64,000 bases of DNA from positions 62,001-126,000 of the forward strand of contig NZ_LZZW01000018.1 of NCBI RefSeq assembly GCF_014170375.1, in the 5' to 3' direction. Shown here in pieces: positions 25,949-35,223 of the stretch. The DNA is from Variovorax sp. UMC13 (GTDB lineage Bacteria > Pseudomonadota > Gammaproteobacteria > Burkholderiales > Burkholderiaceae_C). Position 1 is the first letter of the stretch. Each line of letters starts with the position of its first letter. A model generated the notes under the pieces. The model did no database searches and had not been told where the DNA came from. It was given only the letters and a program-made list of their open reading frames with translations. Both the position numbers and the translations under genes were made by a program.

Positions 25949-26677
25949 TCAGTAGGGAATCGGCGGCGCGGAGCAGCCCGGCGGAATGCCGTCGCCCACC
26001 TTGGGCTCCACCGTGGACCGCGTGGCGCACATGTAGGAGCGCGCATAGGTGATCTGGTGGCCCTCCCAGGTGGCGAAGCGGTAGCCGGCGTTCCAGCGCA
26101 TCTCGTACTCCTTGGGCTGGCACGGGTAGTTCCAGTTGGAGGGGCACGACTGCCGGACCTTCCCCGTCGGCAGCCAGGCGCCGCCCCAGTCTGCCGCGGG
26201 GATGTACTTGTCCAGCGCGATGATCATGGCGTAGGCGTTGTAGCCAGAGTTCATGAAGATGGTCTGGCCGATCTGGAAGGTGGAGCCCTTGGTCCAGGCC
26301 TTCGACACATCGAATCCCACGCCGCCGGTGATCGCCTTGAAGGCACCCTTGAGTTCCATCTTGAAGGTCAATTGCGTCATGACCTGTTCGAAGCGGCCTT
26401 CCGTCTTGTTGGCCTGGCAGCCGCTGGGATGACCGGTGCTGCAGAAGACCGTGAATTCGGGGTAGTACTTCTGAATGCGCCAGACCCAGTGGGTGCCCTG
26501 CGCGCCCTGGTAGGACGGATAGGTGATCCATGAATGGCCACCTTCGCCGCGCGGCTGCCCGTTCTTGGACCACATGATGGCGCCATCGTTGTGCGCCCGG
26601 GCCTGCGAGCCGATGCCGAGCAGAAGGGCGCTGCAGAAGGCGCCGAGAACAAATTTCCAGGAGATCGATTTTTTCAT
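25949..26677 (-). CDS. Secreted cysteine-rich protein of unknown function
   Basis: With ATG 26677 behind GAGGG the protein has 242 residues; ATG 26707, overlapping the upstream stop, would add ten basic residues. A signal peptide ends near SQARA-HND. The mature part is rich in Trp, Tyr and Gly and holds about six Cys, including CSTGHPSGC and CPSNWNYPC pairs, suggesting disulfides in the periplasm or outside. I recognise no family. It follows a lipoprotein gene and appears co-transcribed with it. Confidence 0.6.
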   Translation of the reverse strand: MKKSISWKFVLGAFCSALLLGIGSQARAHNDGAIMWSKNGQPRGEGGHSWITYPSYQGAQGTHWVWRIQKYYPEFTVFCSTGHPSGCQANKTEGRFEQVMTQLTFKMELKGAFKAITGGVGFDVSKAWTKGSTFQIGQTIFMNSGYNAYAMIIALDKYIPAADWGGAWLPTGKVRQSCPSNWNYPCQPKEYEMRWNAGYRFATWEGHQITYARSYMCATRSTVEPKVGDGIPPGCSAPPIPY

Positions 26678-26703
26678 CTTTGACCCTCGTGCATTCCGTT
26701 TCT

Positions 26704-27339
26704 TCATTGGACCTTGGGGGTCTCGCTGCCGCGGCGACCGACCTTGTTCATCAGGGACACGAGTTCGGTCTTCTCGTCGTTCCCGAACGCGAACAGCCCG
26801 ATGCTTTCGTCGGGCCCGCCCTTGTAGAGCATGACCGCGGCCGCCTTGGCGCCCATGTGGGTCAGCTCGTAGCTCAGCTGCTGGATGCGCGATTGCGACA
26901 TCTCGCTGCCGGACGAGTCCAGCACGACGACCAGTCCTTCCTCGAGTGCCGCGAGCACCTTGGGCCGGTACTGCTCGAAGTCGCCGTCCACGTTGACCAC
27001 CAGGCCGTCGACCGTCGTGTCGAGCTGCGTGGTCGCGTCGGGCGAGACTTTCTGGAAGACGATGGGGTTGCCGTTGCCCTGCGTCGTCAGTCCCGATGCA
27101 TCGGGCGACAGGTTGATCCAGGTGGCGGTCTTCTTGACCCCTTCGGCTTCGGGCGCCGCGGGGTCCTTGTTCTCTTCCTTCGCCGTCTCCTTCTCGGGCT
27201 CGGGCGCTTTCTTCTCCAGTTTTTCCTCGACGCCCGAGGCGCTCGGGTTCGACGGGCCGGGGTTCGTGCCCCCGCCTCCGCCGCAGCTTGCAAGGAACAC
27301 CGCCAATGCAAGGGTGTTCAGGCTTGCCATGGATTGCAT
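26704..27339 (-). CDS. Lipoprotein with acidic linker, unknown function
   Basis: The start is ATG 27339 behind GAGAGGAAA, giving 211 residues. A signal peptide ends in the lipobox LASC, followed by a Gly/Pro/Ser stretch and a Glu/Lys-rich linker (about residues 35-70). A folded C-terminal domain begins with ATWINLSPDASG and contains a possible small nucleotide- or metal-binding-like VVLDSSGSEMS segment. That segment loosely recalls a von Willebrand A DxSGS site, but the rest of such a domain is not evident. It is encoded upstream of the secreted protein and shares an operator with the cocE-type gene. Confidence 0.6.
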   Translation of the reverse strand: MQSMASLNTLALAVFLASCGGGGGTNPGPSNPSASGVEEKLEKKAPEPEKETAKEENKDPAAPEAEGVKKTATWINLSPDASGLTTQGNGNPIVFQKVSPDATTQLDTTVDGLVVNVDGDFEQYRPKVLAALEEGLVVVLDSSGSEMSQSRIQQLSYELTHMGAKAAAVMLYKGGPDESIGLFAFGNDEKTELVSLMNKVGRRGSETPKVQ

Positions 27340-27797
27340 AGATTTCCTCTCTCCATCTGAAATGAAAATGAATGGTTTTGACGGACTGACTCGGTTTTGC
27401 CTCCGTGCATCCACGCTGGCTGTTGTTGTCACGAGCGATCGAGCCGATCCCCGTGTCTTCTCAGCGAGAAATGCTGTCGTGGAACAGTCGCGCGCGCATC
27501 CTTCCGCGTGAAGATGCCGGCATCGAATGAGCGAGCGCGACTGTAGGGACGGGGCTGGCGAAGCACCAATGGAGAAGCGTGATGGCGTCATCACTGGGCG
27601 AAATGGAGCGTCGGGACGTGGCCCGGATCGCGTCCTTGTCATGATCCCGCGTCACGATCCCGGGCGGGCAGGGCCGACGCGTTCAACGGCCATGCCATGA
27701 ACACGCACGCACCTGGCTTCCGGCACCGGAACATGGGAAGCGACGAGGGCAAGGCTTTCTCCACGGGGCGGAGCCGGTTGCCAGAGGACTACACACC
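27340..27797. other. Divergent intergenic region between lipoprotein and LysR genes
   Basis: The 458-bp gap holds the lipoprotein promoter and LysR-like operator at 27540-27594 and a predicted 5' leader of about 190 bases before the lipoprotein ATG. Nothing else in it looks coding. The LysR promoter must lie in its right half, but I see no strong hexamers there. Confidence 0.5.
27540..27594 (-). promoter_or_regulatory. Lipoprotein promoter with LysR-like operator (copy B)
   Basis: On the minus strand, TTGGTG (27569-27564) and TACAGT (27545-27540) are separated by 18 bp, exactly as in the cocE-type promoter. Upstream is the inverted repeat GTGATG-GCGT-CATCAC (27579-27594). The shared block plus flanks suggests that the LysR gene starting at 27798 controls both promoters. 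Confidence 0.65.
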
Positions 27798-28745
27798 GTG
27801 AACATCAACACCATCGATCTGAATCTCTTCCTGGTCTTCCGCGCGATCTATGCCACCCGAAGCGTGACGGCGGCAGGCGAGCGCCTGTGCATGACGCAGT
27901 CCGCGGTGAGCAATGCGCTCAAGCGCCTGCGCGACCGCTTCAACGATCCGCTGTTCGTGCGCACCGCCGCGGGCATGCAGCCGACGCCGATGGCGCAGCA
28001 GCTGTTCCATCTCATCGAGGAGGGGCTGCTCAAGTTCACCCAGGCGATCGACCGCGCCCGCAGCTTCGATCCAGCCACCTCCGATCGACTCATGCGCATC
28101 GCCCTCAACGATGTGGGCCATGCCGTGCTGCTGCCCACGATCATGGGTGCGGTGCGGGCGGCCGCGCCGGGGGTGCGCATGGAGACCGTGTCGCCCTCGA
28201 CCGAGCAGGAAACGCGGCGGCTTCTGCAGGACGGCGAGATCGACCTGGCGCTCGGCAGCTGGCCTTCGCTGGGGGCCGGCTTTCGCCATGAGACCCTGTT
28301 CGACGAGTCCTTCACCTTGCTGATGCGATCGGCGCACCCGTTGCGTGGCCGTGCCCTGACGCTCGAGGAATACCTGGACGCCGAGCACGTGCTCTACCGC
28401 CCGAGCGGCGCGAGCGAACTGGCGCTGCAGGCGGCGCTGTCCAACGAAGGCATCCTGGCGCGCCGCAAGGTGGTGCTAACCTCGGCGCACTTCGTGGGCC
28501 TGGCCGCCGTCGTGGCCTCGTCCGACTGGATGCTCACGCTGCCCTGCAGGCTGGCGGCGGCGATGAAGGGCCGCGAGCCCGGCATCGCCGTCGCACCGCT
28601 GCCCTTCGTGTTGCCGCCGTTCCCGGTGCTGATGCAGTGGCACGAACGGGTGGACAGCGATGGCGGCAACGACTGGCTGCGCGGCCTGCTCACGCGGCAT
28701 CTGGGCAACCTGCCCATGCCGGCACAAATCGCGCGCCGAACCTAG
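27798..28745 (+). CDS. LysR-family regulator (NodD/NahR-like)
   Basis: This 315-residue protein begins at GTG 27798. Its N-terminus, NTIDLNLFLVFRAIYATRSV, and the MTQSAVSNALKRLR recognition helix with DPLFVRT are typical of the NodD/NahR/LinR branch. An effector-binding domain fills residues 95-300. It diverges from the lipoprotein operon, whose promoter holds a GTGATG/CATCAC palindrome repeated before the cocE-type gene. It is therefore the likely regulator of both. Confidence 0.85.
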   Translation: MNINTIDLNLFLVFRAIYATRSVTAAGERLCMTQSAVSNALKRLRDRFNDPLFVRTAAGMQPTPMAQQLFHLIEEGLLKFTQAIDRARSFDPATSDRLMRIALNDVGHAVLLPTIMGAVRAAAPGVRMETVSPSTEQETRRLLQDGEIDLALGSWPSLGAGFRHETLFDESFTLLMRSAHPLRGRALTLEEYLDAEHVLYRPSGASELALQAALSNEGILARRKVVLTSAHFVGLAAVVASSDWMLTLPCRLAAAMKGREPGIAVAPLPFVLPPFPVLMQWHERVDSDGGNDWLRGLLTRHLGNLPMPAQIARRT

Positions 28746-28970
28746 CGCGCCGTTGCGTCCGAACCACCGCGCACGCAGCGCATGCCGACGCCAAGCAATC
28801 CGAAACAGTGAGCGCACTTACATTTTTTCACCGTACCAGTCGCGCGCGGATTCATTGTCGTTACCATTGCCGCGGCTTCCAGGCGGGCATGCGAGCCGAG
28901 CCTCGATGGCTTGTGTGCTGAAGCGGTAAGCCATTCTTCTACGTCTCGGTGCCCGCGCCATCCCCGTCCT

Positions 28971-30590
28971 ATGAAAAACCTGACCCTTCGCCAGCGCATG
29001 CTGGCCAGCTTTGCCGTGATCCTGGGCATCATGGCCTCGATGGCGGCGCTCAATCTTGCGCGCCTGGTGACGATCGAACGCGAGGCCGACGTGCTGCGCA
29101 CCGACTCGGTGCCGGGCCTGTTCTACAGCGCCTCGCTGCGTTCGACCTGGGGGGCGGGCTTCATCCAGCTGCGCGACGTGCTCGAGCAGCCCACACCCGA
29201 AAGCCGGCGCAACCTGCTGGCCGCGCGCGCGCGCTTCGATGCGCATTTCGACGAGCTGATGGCCGGCTATGACGGCACCCTGCACTTGCCCGAGGAGGCG
29301 GCGCTCGCCAAGGAGTTCCGCCAGGCGGCCGCCGAGTACCGGCGCCTGCGCGACGTGCTGCTGGCCGATGAGAGCCTGGCCATCCCGGGCCGGGCGCGCG
29401 CGGCGGTGCAGGAGCAGCTGCTGCCGCAGTTCACGCGCGGCAGCGAGGCGCTGGTGGCGATCCTCGCCGTCAACAAGAAGCAGGCCGACATCGCGACGGC
29501 GAGCATCGGCTCGGCGATCTCGAATGCCCAGAAGGGCATCCTCGTCTCGCTGTGCGTGGCCCTGGTCGCGGCGGTCGCTTGCGGGTTGCTGCTGATGCGC
29601 GCGATCACCCAGCCGATGGGCGCCATCGTCAGCGGGCTGACGCAACTGGGCGCGGGCGACCTGAGCCGGCGCCTCGACCTGGCGCGCAAGGACGAGTTCA
29701 ACGCGATCCAGCTCGGCTTCAACACCACGGCCGACGAGCTCTCGACGCTGGTGGGCCGGGCGCAGCGCTCGGCGATCCAGGTGGCGACCTCGGTCACCGA
29801 GATCGCGGCCACCTCGCGCCAGCAGCAGGCCACCGCGACCGAGATCGCCGCCACCACCACCGAGATCGGCGCGACCTCGCGCGAGATCTCGGCCACCTCG
29901 CGCGACCTGGTGCGCACCATGACCGAGGTGTCGGGCGCGGCCGAACGCACGGCCGAGTTGGCAGGCAGCGGCCAGACCGGCCTGGCGCGCATGGAAGACA
30001 CGATGCGCAACGTGGTCGACGCCGCGGGCTCGGTCAACGGCAAGCTGGCCGTACTCAACGAGAAGGCCGGCAACATCAACCAGGTGGTGACGACCATCAC
30101 CAACGTGGCGAACCAGACCAACCTGCTGTCGCTCAACGCGGCCATCGAGGCCGAGAAGGCCGGCGAGTACGGGCGCGGCTTCGTGGTGGTGGCGACCGAG
30201 ATCCGCCGCCTGGCCGACCAGACCGCCGTGGCCACCTACGACATCGAGCAGATCGTGCGCGAGATCCAGTCCTCGGTGTCGGCCGGCGTGATGGGCATGG
30301 ACAAGTTCTCCGAAGAGGTGCGGCGCGGCATGGCCGACATGCAGCAGGTGGGCGACCAGCTGTCGCAGATCATCCAGCAGGTGCAGACGCTGGCGCCGCG
30401 CGTGCAGATGGTCAACGAGGGCATGGGCGCGCAGGCGACCGGCGCCGAGCAGATCAACCAGGCGCTGGCCCAGCTGAGCGAGGCCACGCAGCAGACCGTC
30501 GAGTCGCTGCGCCATTCCAGCTCGGCCATCGACGAGCTGAACCTGGTCGCCAACGACCTGCGAAGCGGCGTCTCGCGCTTCAAGGTGTGA
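28971..30590 (+). CDS. wspA: Methyl-accepting chemotaxis protein WspA
   Basis: This 539-residue receptor has membrane segments at about residues 10-30 and 189-211, a four-helix-bundle-like periplasmic domain between them, a HAMP domain and a long cytoplasmic coiled coil. The signalling tip reads [25 protein letters not shown]. It heads a seven-gene cluster with the order of the Pseudomonas wsp operon, where WspA clusters on surface contact and activates the kinase WspE. Ala/Thr/Glu-rich helices around residues 270-310 probably carry the methylation sites used by WspC and WspF. Confidence 0.9.
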   Translation: MKNLTLRQRMLASFAVILGIMASMAALNLARLVTIEREADVLRTDSVPGLFYSASLRSTWGAGFIQLRDVLEQPTPESRRNLLAARARFDAHFDELMAGYDGTLHLPEEAALAKEFRQAAAEYRRLRDVLLADESLAIPGRARAAVQEQLLPQFTRGSEALVAILAVNKKQADIATASIGSAISNAQKGILVSLCVALVAAVACGLLLMRAITQPMGAIVSGLTQLGAGDLSRRLDLARKDEFNAIQLGFNTTADELSTLVGRAQRSAIQVATSVTEIAATSRQQQATATEIAATTTEIGATSREISATSRDLVRTMTEVSGAAERTAELAGSGQTGLARMEDTMRNVVDAAGSVNGKLAVLNEKAGNINQVVTTITNVANQTNLLSLNAAIEAEKAGEYGRGFVVVATEIRRLADQTAVATYDIEQIVREIQSSVSAGVMGMDKFSEEVRRGMADMQQVGDQLSQIIQQVQTLAPRVQMVNEGMGAQATGAEQINQALAQLSEATQQTVESLRHSSSAIDELNLVANDLRSGVSRFKV

Positions 30591-31081
30591 GTCCCGTGCG
30601 CAGGCTGTTCCTGCTGTTCCGGCTGGGCGAGGACCGCTATGCGGTGGCGGCCGATGCGGTGCTGCGCGTGCTGCCCCTGCAGGCGCTCAAGCAGCTGCCG
30701 GGCGCGCCGGACTGGGTGGCCGGTGTGCTCGTGCACGGCGGCGCGCCGGTGCCGGTGATCGACCTGAGCCGCATTGCGCTCGGCCGGCCTTCGCGGCAGC
30801 GGACCAGCACGCGCATCGTGCTGGTGAAGCACCGCCATCGCGGCCAGGGCGTGGCCCACACGCTGGGGCTGATGCTCGAAGGCGTGACCGAGACGGGCCA
30901 CCGCAATCCGGCCGACTTCGTGCCCTGCGGGCTCGACAACCCGCGGGCCCGCTACCTCGGACCGGTGCTCGACGAGCCGGAAGGCATGCTGCAGTGGGTC
31001 GACGTCGACGCGCTGCTGAGCGACGAGGCGCGCGCCCTGCTGTTCCCCGATGCCGTCGCAGGGGTGCTCGCATGCAGCTGA
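30587..31081 (+). CDS. wspB: CheW-like coupling protein WspB
   Basis: This 164-residue CheW-domain protein links receptor and kinase. GTG 30587 overlaps the wspA stop by four bases; GTG 30596 is an alternative. The CheW signature runs from [13 protein letters not shown] through [15 protein letters not shown] to LEGVTE. The 3' end overlaps wspC by ten bases. Confidence 0.85.
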   Translation: MSPVRRLFLLFRLGEDRYAVAADAVLRVLPLQALKQLPGAPDWVAGVLVHGGAPVPVIDLSRIALGRPSRQRTSTRIVLVKHRHRGQGVAHTLGLMLEGVTETGHRNPADFVPCGLDNPRARYLGPVLDEPEGMLQWVDVDALLSDEARALLFPDAVAGVLACS

Positions 31082-32316
31082 CGACCCACCCGCGCTTCGG
31101 CGACCTGCTCAAGCAGCGCATCGGGCTGGATGCCGGGTCCATCGGCGATGCGGCGATCGCGCGCGCCGTGCGCCTGCGCTCGACCGCCTGCGGCGCCGCC
31201 GACGACGAACACTACTGGGCCCTGCTGCAGTCCAGCCCGGCCGAGGTGCAGCAGCTGGTCGAGGCGGTGGTCGTACCCGAGACCTGGTTCAACCGCTACC
31301 CGGAGTCGCTGGTCACGCTGGTGCAGGTGGTGCGCGAGCGCCTGTCGCGCAGCGCGCAGGTGCGCATCCTGAGCCTGCCCTGTTCGACCGGCGAGGAGCC
31401 GTACTCGATCGTCATGGCGCTGCTCGACGCGGGCATTGCCGCCGAAGGCTTCACGGTGGACGCGGTCGACGTCAGCGAGAAGGTGATCGCGTTCGCGCAG
31501 CGCGCGGTGTATGGCGCCAACTCCTTCCGCGGCGACGTGGCGGGCCTGCGCGAGCGCTACTTCACGCCGTCGCCGCAGGGCGAGGTGCTGGCCCGGCGCG
31601 TGGTCGAGCGCGTCAGCCTGCGCGCGGGCAACCTGTTCGATCCGGCATCGCTGGCCGGCGGGCAGCCCTACGACATCGTCTTCTGCCGCAACCTGCTGAT
31701 CTATTTCGATGCGGCGACGCAGGAGCGCGCGCTGGACGTGCTGACGCGCGCGACGCATGCGACGGGCGCGCTCTTCGTCGGCCCGGCCGAAGCCAGCCTG
31801 CTGACCCGGCACGGCCTGCGCGCGATGGCGCCGCACGCCTTCGGTTTCCATGTGGGCCGCACGGCCGCGGTGGCCCGCGCCTTGCCGGTCCATCCGGCGC
31901 CGTCGGTACCGCGGCCGTGGCCCGCGCCCGTCGCTGCGCAGCGGGCGCCGGCGCGGCCGCAGCCCCCGGCCGTGTCGTCGCCCCCCGTCGCCGCGCCGGC
32001 GCCGGGCAGCGAAGGCGTGGACGCGCTGCGCCGGCTGGCCGACCACGGGCCGGCGGCCGAGGCGCTCGCGGCCTGCGAACGCTGGCTCGCCGCGCATGCG
32101 CCGACCGCGCAGGTCTATGGCCTGCAGGGCGTGCTGCACGATGCGCTGGGCCAGCCGCGGCAGGCGGAAGCCGCCTACCGCAAGGCCCTCTATCTCGAGC
32201 CCGCGCATGCGGAATCGCTGGTCCACCTGGCCGCGCTGCTGGAGGCGCAGGGCGACCTCGAGGGTGCGCGCCGCCTGCAGGCACGCAGCGCAAGAAGGGA
32301 GCGCCGCCATGCTTGA
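31072..32316 (+). CDS. wspC: CheR-type methyltransferase with TPR domain, WspC
   Basis: This 414-residue protein has an N-terminal CheR helical domain, the AdoMet-binding ILSLPCSTGEEPYSI motif near residue 105, and FCRNLLIYF near residue 208. A Pro/Ala-rich linker (about residues 270-310) leads to C-terminal tetratricopeptide-like helices. It would methylate glutamates of WspA to raise pathway output. The TPR part is a known feature of WspC homologues and is thought to mediate receptor contact. Confidence 0.88.
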   Translation: MQLTTHPRFGDLLKQRIGLDAGSIGDAAIARAVRLRSTACGAADDEHYWALLQSSPAEVQQLVEAVVVPETWFNRYPESLVTLVQVVRERLSRSAQVRILSLPCSTGEEPYSIVMALLDAGIAAEGFTVDAVDVSEKVIAFAQRAVYGANSFRGDVAGLRERYFTPSPQGEVLARRVVERVSLRAGNLFDPASLAGGQPYDIVFCRNLLIYFDAATQERALDVLTRATHATGALFVGPAEASLLTRHGLRAMAPHAFGFHVGRTAAVARALPVHPAPSVPRPWPAPVAAQRAPARPQPPAVSSPPVAAPAPGSEGVDALRRLADHGPAAEALAACERWLAAHAPTAQVYGLQGVLHDALGQPRQAEAAYRKALYLEPAHAESLVHLAALLEAQGDLEGARRLQARSARRERRHA

Positions 32317-32998
32317 AGACCTGTCGCAGGCGGCGGTCGACGACTGCTGGAACCGCATCGGCATCCACGGCGACAAGCGCTGCGAGCTGCTGGCGGCGCA
32401 TGTGCACTGCCGCAACTGCCCGGTCTACGCGCGCACCGCGCGGGAACTGCTCGACCGCTTTCCGCCCAGCCTGGCCGCGGCCTCGGCGCCGGCCGACGAG
32501 GATGCGGCGATCGCTTCGCACATGGCGCATCACGCGCTCGCGCTGCTGGTGTTCCGCGTGCAGGGCGAATGGCTCGGCCTGCCGACCCGCGTGCTGGAAG
32601 AGGTGGCGCCGGTGCGGCCGGTGCACACGCTGCCGCACCACTGGAGCCCGGCGCTGCTGGGCATGACCAACGTGCGCGGCACGCTGACCGTCTGCGTCTC
32701 GCTGGCCCAGCTGCTGGGCATCGACCCGCAGCGCACGCCCGAGGCGCGCGCGCGCCAGGGCGCGCCGCGCATGCTGGTGATGGCCGGCGCCAAGGGCACC
32801 GGCCGGCCCGTGGTGCTGCCGGTGGACGAGGTCGACGCCATCTACCGCGTCGACGAGAACACGGTGCAGGCGCTGCCCGACACCCTGTCGCATGCCAGCG
32901 TGAAGTGCGCGCGCGGCATGGTGCGCTGCGGACCGCGCACGGTCGGTTTGCTCGACGCGGCCCTGCTGGCCCAGGCCATCGACCGGAGCCTCGCATGA
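32309..32998 (+). CDS. wspD: CheW-like coupling protein WspD
   Basis: This 229-residue protein starts at ATG 32309, overlapping wspC by eight bases. An N-terminal region of about 75 residues includes a CxxC pair (HCRNCPVYA), followed by a CheW domain (ALLVFRVQGEWLGLP through MTNVRGTLTVCVSL). It is the second scaffold of the Wsp array. The cysteine cluster at the N-terminus is typical of WspD-like proteins, but its role is unknown to me. Confidence 0.85.
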   Translation: MLEDLSQAAVDDCWNRIGIHGDKRCELLAAHVHCRNCPVYARTARELLDRFPPSLAAASAPADEDAAIASHMAHHALALLVFRVQGEWLGLPTRVLEEVAPVRPVHTLPHHWSPALLGMTNVRGTLTVCVSLAQLLGIDPQRTPEARARQGAPRMLVMAGAKGTGRPVVLPVDEVDAIYRVDENTVQALPDTLSHASVKCARGMVRCGPRTVGLLDAALLAQAIDRSLA

Positions 32999-35223
32999 AC
33001 CCAGACCAGATCCGCGACGCCTCGATGCTGGAGCTGTTCCAGATGGAGGCCGAGACCCAGGTCCAGGTGCTGAACGCCGGCCTGCTCGCGCTGGAGCGCG
33101 ACCCGCGCGCGGCCGCGCACCTCGAGGCCTGCATGCGCGCGGCCCATTCGCTCAAGGGCGCGGGCCGCATCGTCGACCTCGAGCCCGCGGTGCGCATCGC
33201 CCACGTGATGGAGGATTGCCTGGTGAAGGCGCAGGAGGGCCGGCTGCTGCTGGAGCCCGCCGACATCGATGCGCTGCTGATGGGGGCCGACCTGCTGCTG
33301 CGCGTCGCCACGCCCGGCATCGACCTGACCCGGGACATCGGCGAGCTGGAGGCACGGCTCAGTGGCCAGGCCCCCGCGGGCGCATCCGTCGCGCCGGCCG
33401 CAGCCGCGCCCGTGCCCGTCGCGCCACCAATGCCGCTGCCGGCCGTGGCCGAGGCACCGGCCGCCTTGCCCGACGAGGAGCGCGTGCTGCGCGTGACGGC
33501 CGACACGCTCAACCGGCTGCTGGGCCTGTCGAGCGAGACGCTGGTCGAATCGCACCGGCTCGATCCCTTCAACGCGTCCATGCTGCGGCTCAAGCGCCAG
33601 CAGCGCGGCGCCAGCCAGGCCCTGGAGACGGTGCGCGCGCTGCTGTCCGAGCAGCCGGCCGACGCGCGGCTTCAGGCGGCGCTCGACCAGGCGCTGCAGA
33701 TCATGGGCGAGTGCGAGCGCGGGCTGGGCGAGCGCATGGGCGAGCTCGACCAGTTCGGCTGGCGCATGAGCCACCTGGCCCAGCGCCTCTACGACACCAC
33801 GCTGGCCTGCCGCATGCGGCCCTTCGGCGACGGCCTGGGCGTGATGGCGCGCTCGGTGCGCGATCTCGGCCGCGCGCTCGGCAAGCAGGTGCGGCTTGAG
33901 GTCGAAGGCGCCGCGACGCAGGTCGACCGCGACATCCTCGAGAAGCTCGAGGCGCCGCTGACCCACCTGATGCGCAACGCGCTGGACCACGGCATCGAGA
34001 CGCCCGAACGGCGACTGGCCGCCGGCAAGCCGGCCGAAGGCGTGGTGCGGCTGCAGGCGCGGCACAGCGCCGGCATGCTGCTGATCGAGATCGGTGACGA
34101 CGGCAAGGGCATCGACCTCGAGCGCCTGCGCGCCGAGATCGTGCGACGCCGCCTGTCGACCGCCGAGACCGTCGAGCGGCTCAGCGAGGCCGAGCTGCTC
34201 GAGTTCCTGTTCCTTCCCGGGTTCAGCACCCGCACCGAAGTCACCGAGATCTCGGGCCGCGGCGTGGGGCTCGACGTGGTGCAGAACATGGTGCGGCAGC
34301 TGCGCGGTGCGGTGCGGGTGCACCAGCAGACCGGGCAGGGCATGCGCTTCGTGCTCGAGATGCCGCTGTCGCTGTCGGTCATGCGCAGCCTGCTGGTGGA
34401 GATCGGCGGCGAGAACTACGCCTTTCCGCTGGCCTACGTCACGCATGCGCTCGAGGCGCCGCGCGCCGGCATCGAGCAGATCGAAGGGCACCAGCACCTG
34501 CGCTTCCTCGACCGGCACATCGGCCTGGTGTCGGCGCGCCAGCTGCTGCAGTACGACGAGCCCGCCGCCGCCGGCGACACGGTGAGCGTGGTGGTGGTCG
34601 GCGAGCATGGCGACATGTACGGCGTGGCGGTGGACCGCTTCGTCGGCGAACGCACCCTGGTCGTGCAGCCGCTCGACCCGCGCCTGGGCAAGCTGCAGGA
34701 CATCCAGGCCGGCGCGCTGATGGAAGACGGCGCGCCGCTCCTGATCCTCGACGTGGAGGACCTGCTGCAGTCGATCCGCAAGCTGATCGCGGGCGGCCGG
34801 CTCACGCGCGTGGACGCGGGCGGCGCGGTGGCCGACACCTCGCCGCGCAAGCGCGTGCTGGTGGTCGACGACTCGTTGACGGTGCGCGAGCTCGAGCGCA
34901 AGCTGCTGGCCAATCGCGGCTACGACGTCGCGGTCGCGGTCGACGGCGTCGACGGATGGAACGTGTTCCGCTCGGAGCCCTTCGACCTGGTGGTCACCGA
35001 CGTCGACATGCCGCGCATGGACGGCATCGAGCTGGTGGCGCGCATGAAGCGCGACCCGCGGCTGCAGCACATCCCGGTGATCGTGGTTTCCTACAAGGAC
35101 CGCGAGGAAGACCGCCAGCGCGGCCTCGACGCCGGCGCCGACTACTACCTCGCGAAGAGCAGCTTCCACGACGAGGCGCTGCTCGACGCGGTCGAGGACC
35201 TGATCGGAAAGGCGAGCGCATGA
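32995..35223 (+). CDS. wspE: Hybrid histidine kinase WspE (CheA-REC)
   Basis: This 742-residue protein has an HPt domain with the phosphorylated His in AAHSLKGAG near residue 50, a Pro/Ala linker and a dimerisation domain. The HATPase follows (LMRNALDHGIE, IGDDGKGID, GRGVGLDVV), then a CheW domain and a C-terminal receiver from about residue 618 with its Asp in VVTDVDMPRMDG. It passes phosphate to WspR and WspF. The start ATG overlaps wspD by four bases. Confidence 0.92.
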   Translation: MNPDQIRDASMLELFQMEAETQVQVLNAGLLALERDPRAAAHLEACMRAAHSLKGAGRIVDLEPAVRIAHVMEDCLVKAQEGRLLLEPADIDALLMGADLLLRVATPGIDLTRDIGELEARLSGQAPAGASVAPAAAAPVPVAPPMPLPAVAEAPAALPDEERVLRVTADTLNRLLGLSSETLVESHRLDPFNASMLRLKRQQRGASQALETVRALLSEQPADARLQAALDQALQIMGECERGLGERMGELDQFGWRMSHLAQRLYDTTLACRMRPFGDGLGVMARSVRDLGRALGKQVRLEVEGAATQVDRDILEKLEAPLTHLMRNALDHGIETPERRLAAGKPAEGVVRLQARHSAGMLLIEIGDDGKGIDLERLRAEIVRRRLSTAETVERLSEAELLEFLFLPGFSTRTEVTEISGRGVGLDVVQNMVRQLRGAVRVHQQTGQGMRFVLEMPLSLSVMRSLLVEIGGENYAFPLAYVTHALEAPRAGIEQIEGHQHLRFLDRHIGLVSARQLLQYDEPAAAGDTVSVVVVGEHGDMYGVAVDRFVGERTLVVQPLDPRLGKLQDIQAGALMEDGAPLLILDVEDLLQSIRKLIAGGRLTRVDAGGAVADTSPRKRVLVVDDSLTVRELERKLLANRGYDVAVAVDGVDGWNVFRSEPFDLVVTDVDMPRMDGIELVARMKRDPRLQHIPVIVVSYKDREEDRQRGLDAGADYYLAKSSFHDEALLDAVEDLIGKASA

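Noticed and set aside
32842..35169. 775-codon minus-strand open frame opposite wspE
   Set aside because: The Wsp kinase on the other strand has every expected domain and motif; this is a codon-bias shadow.
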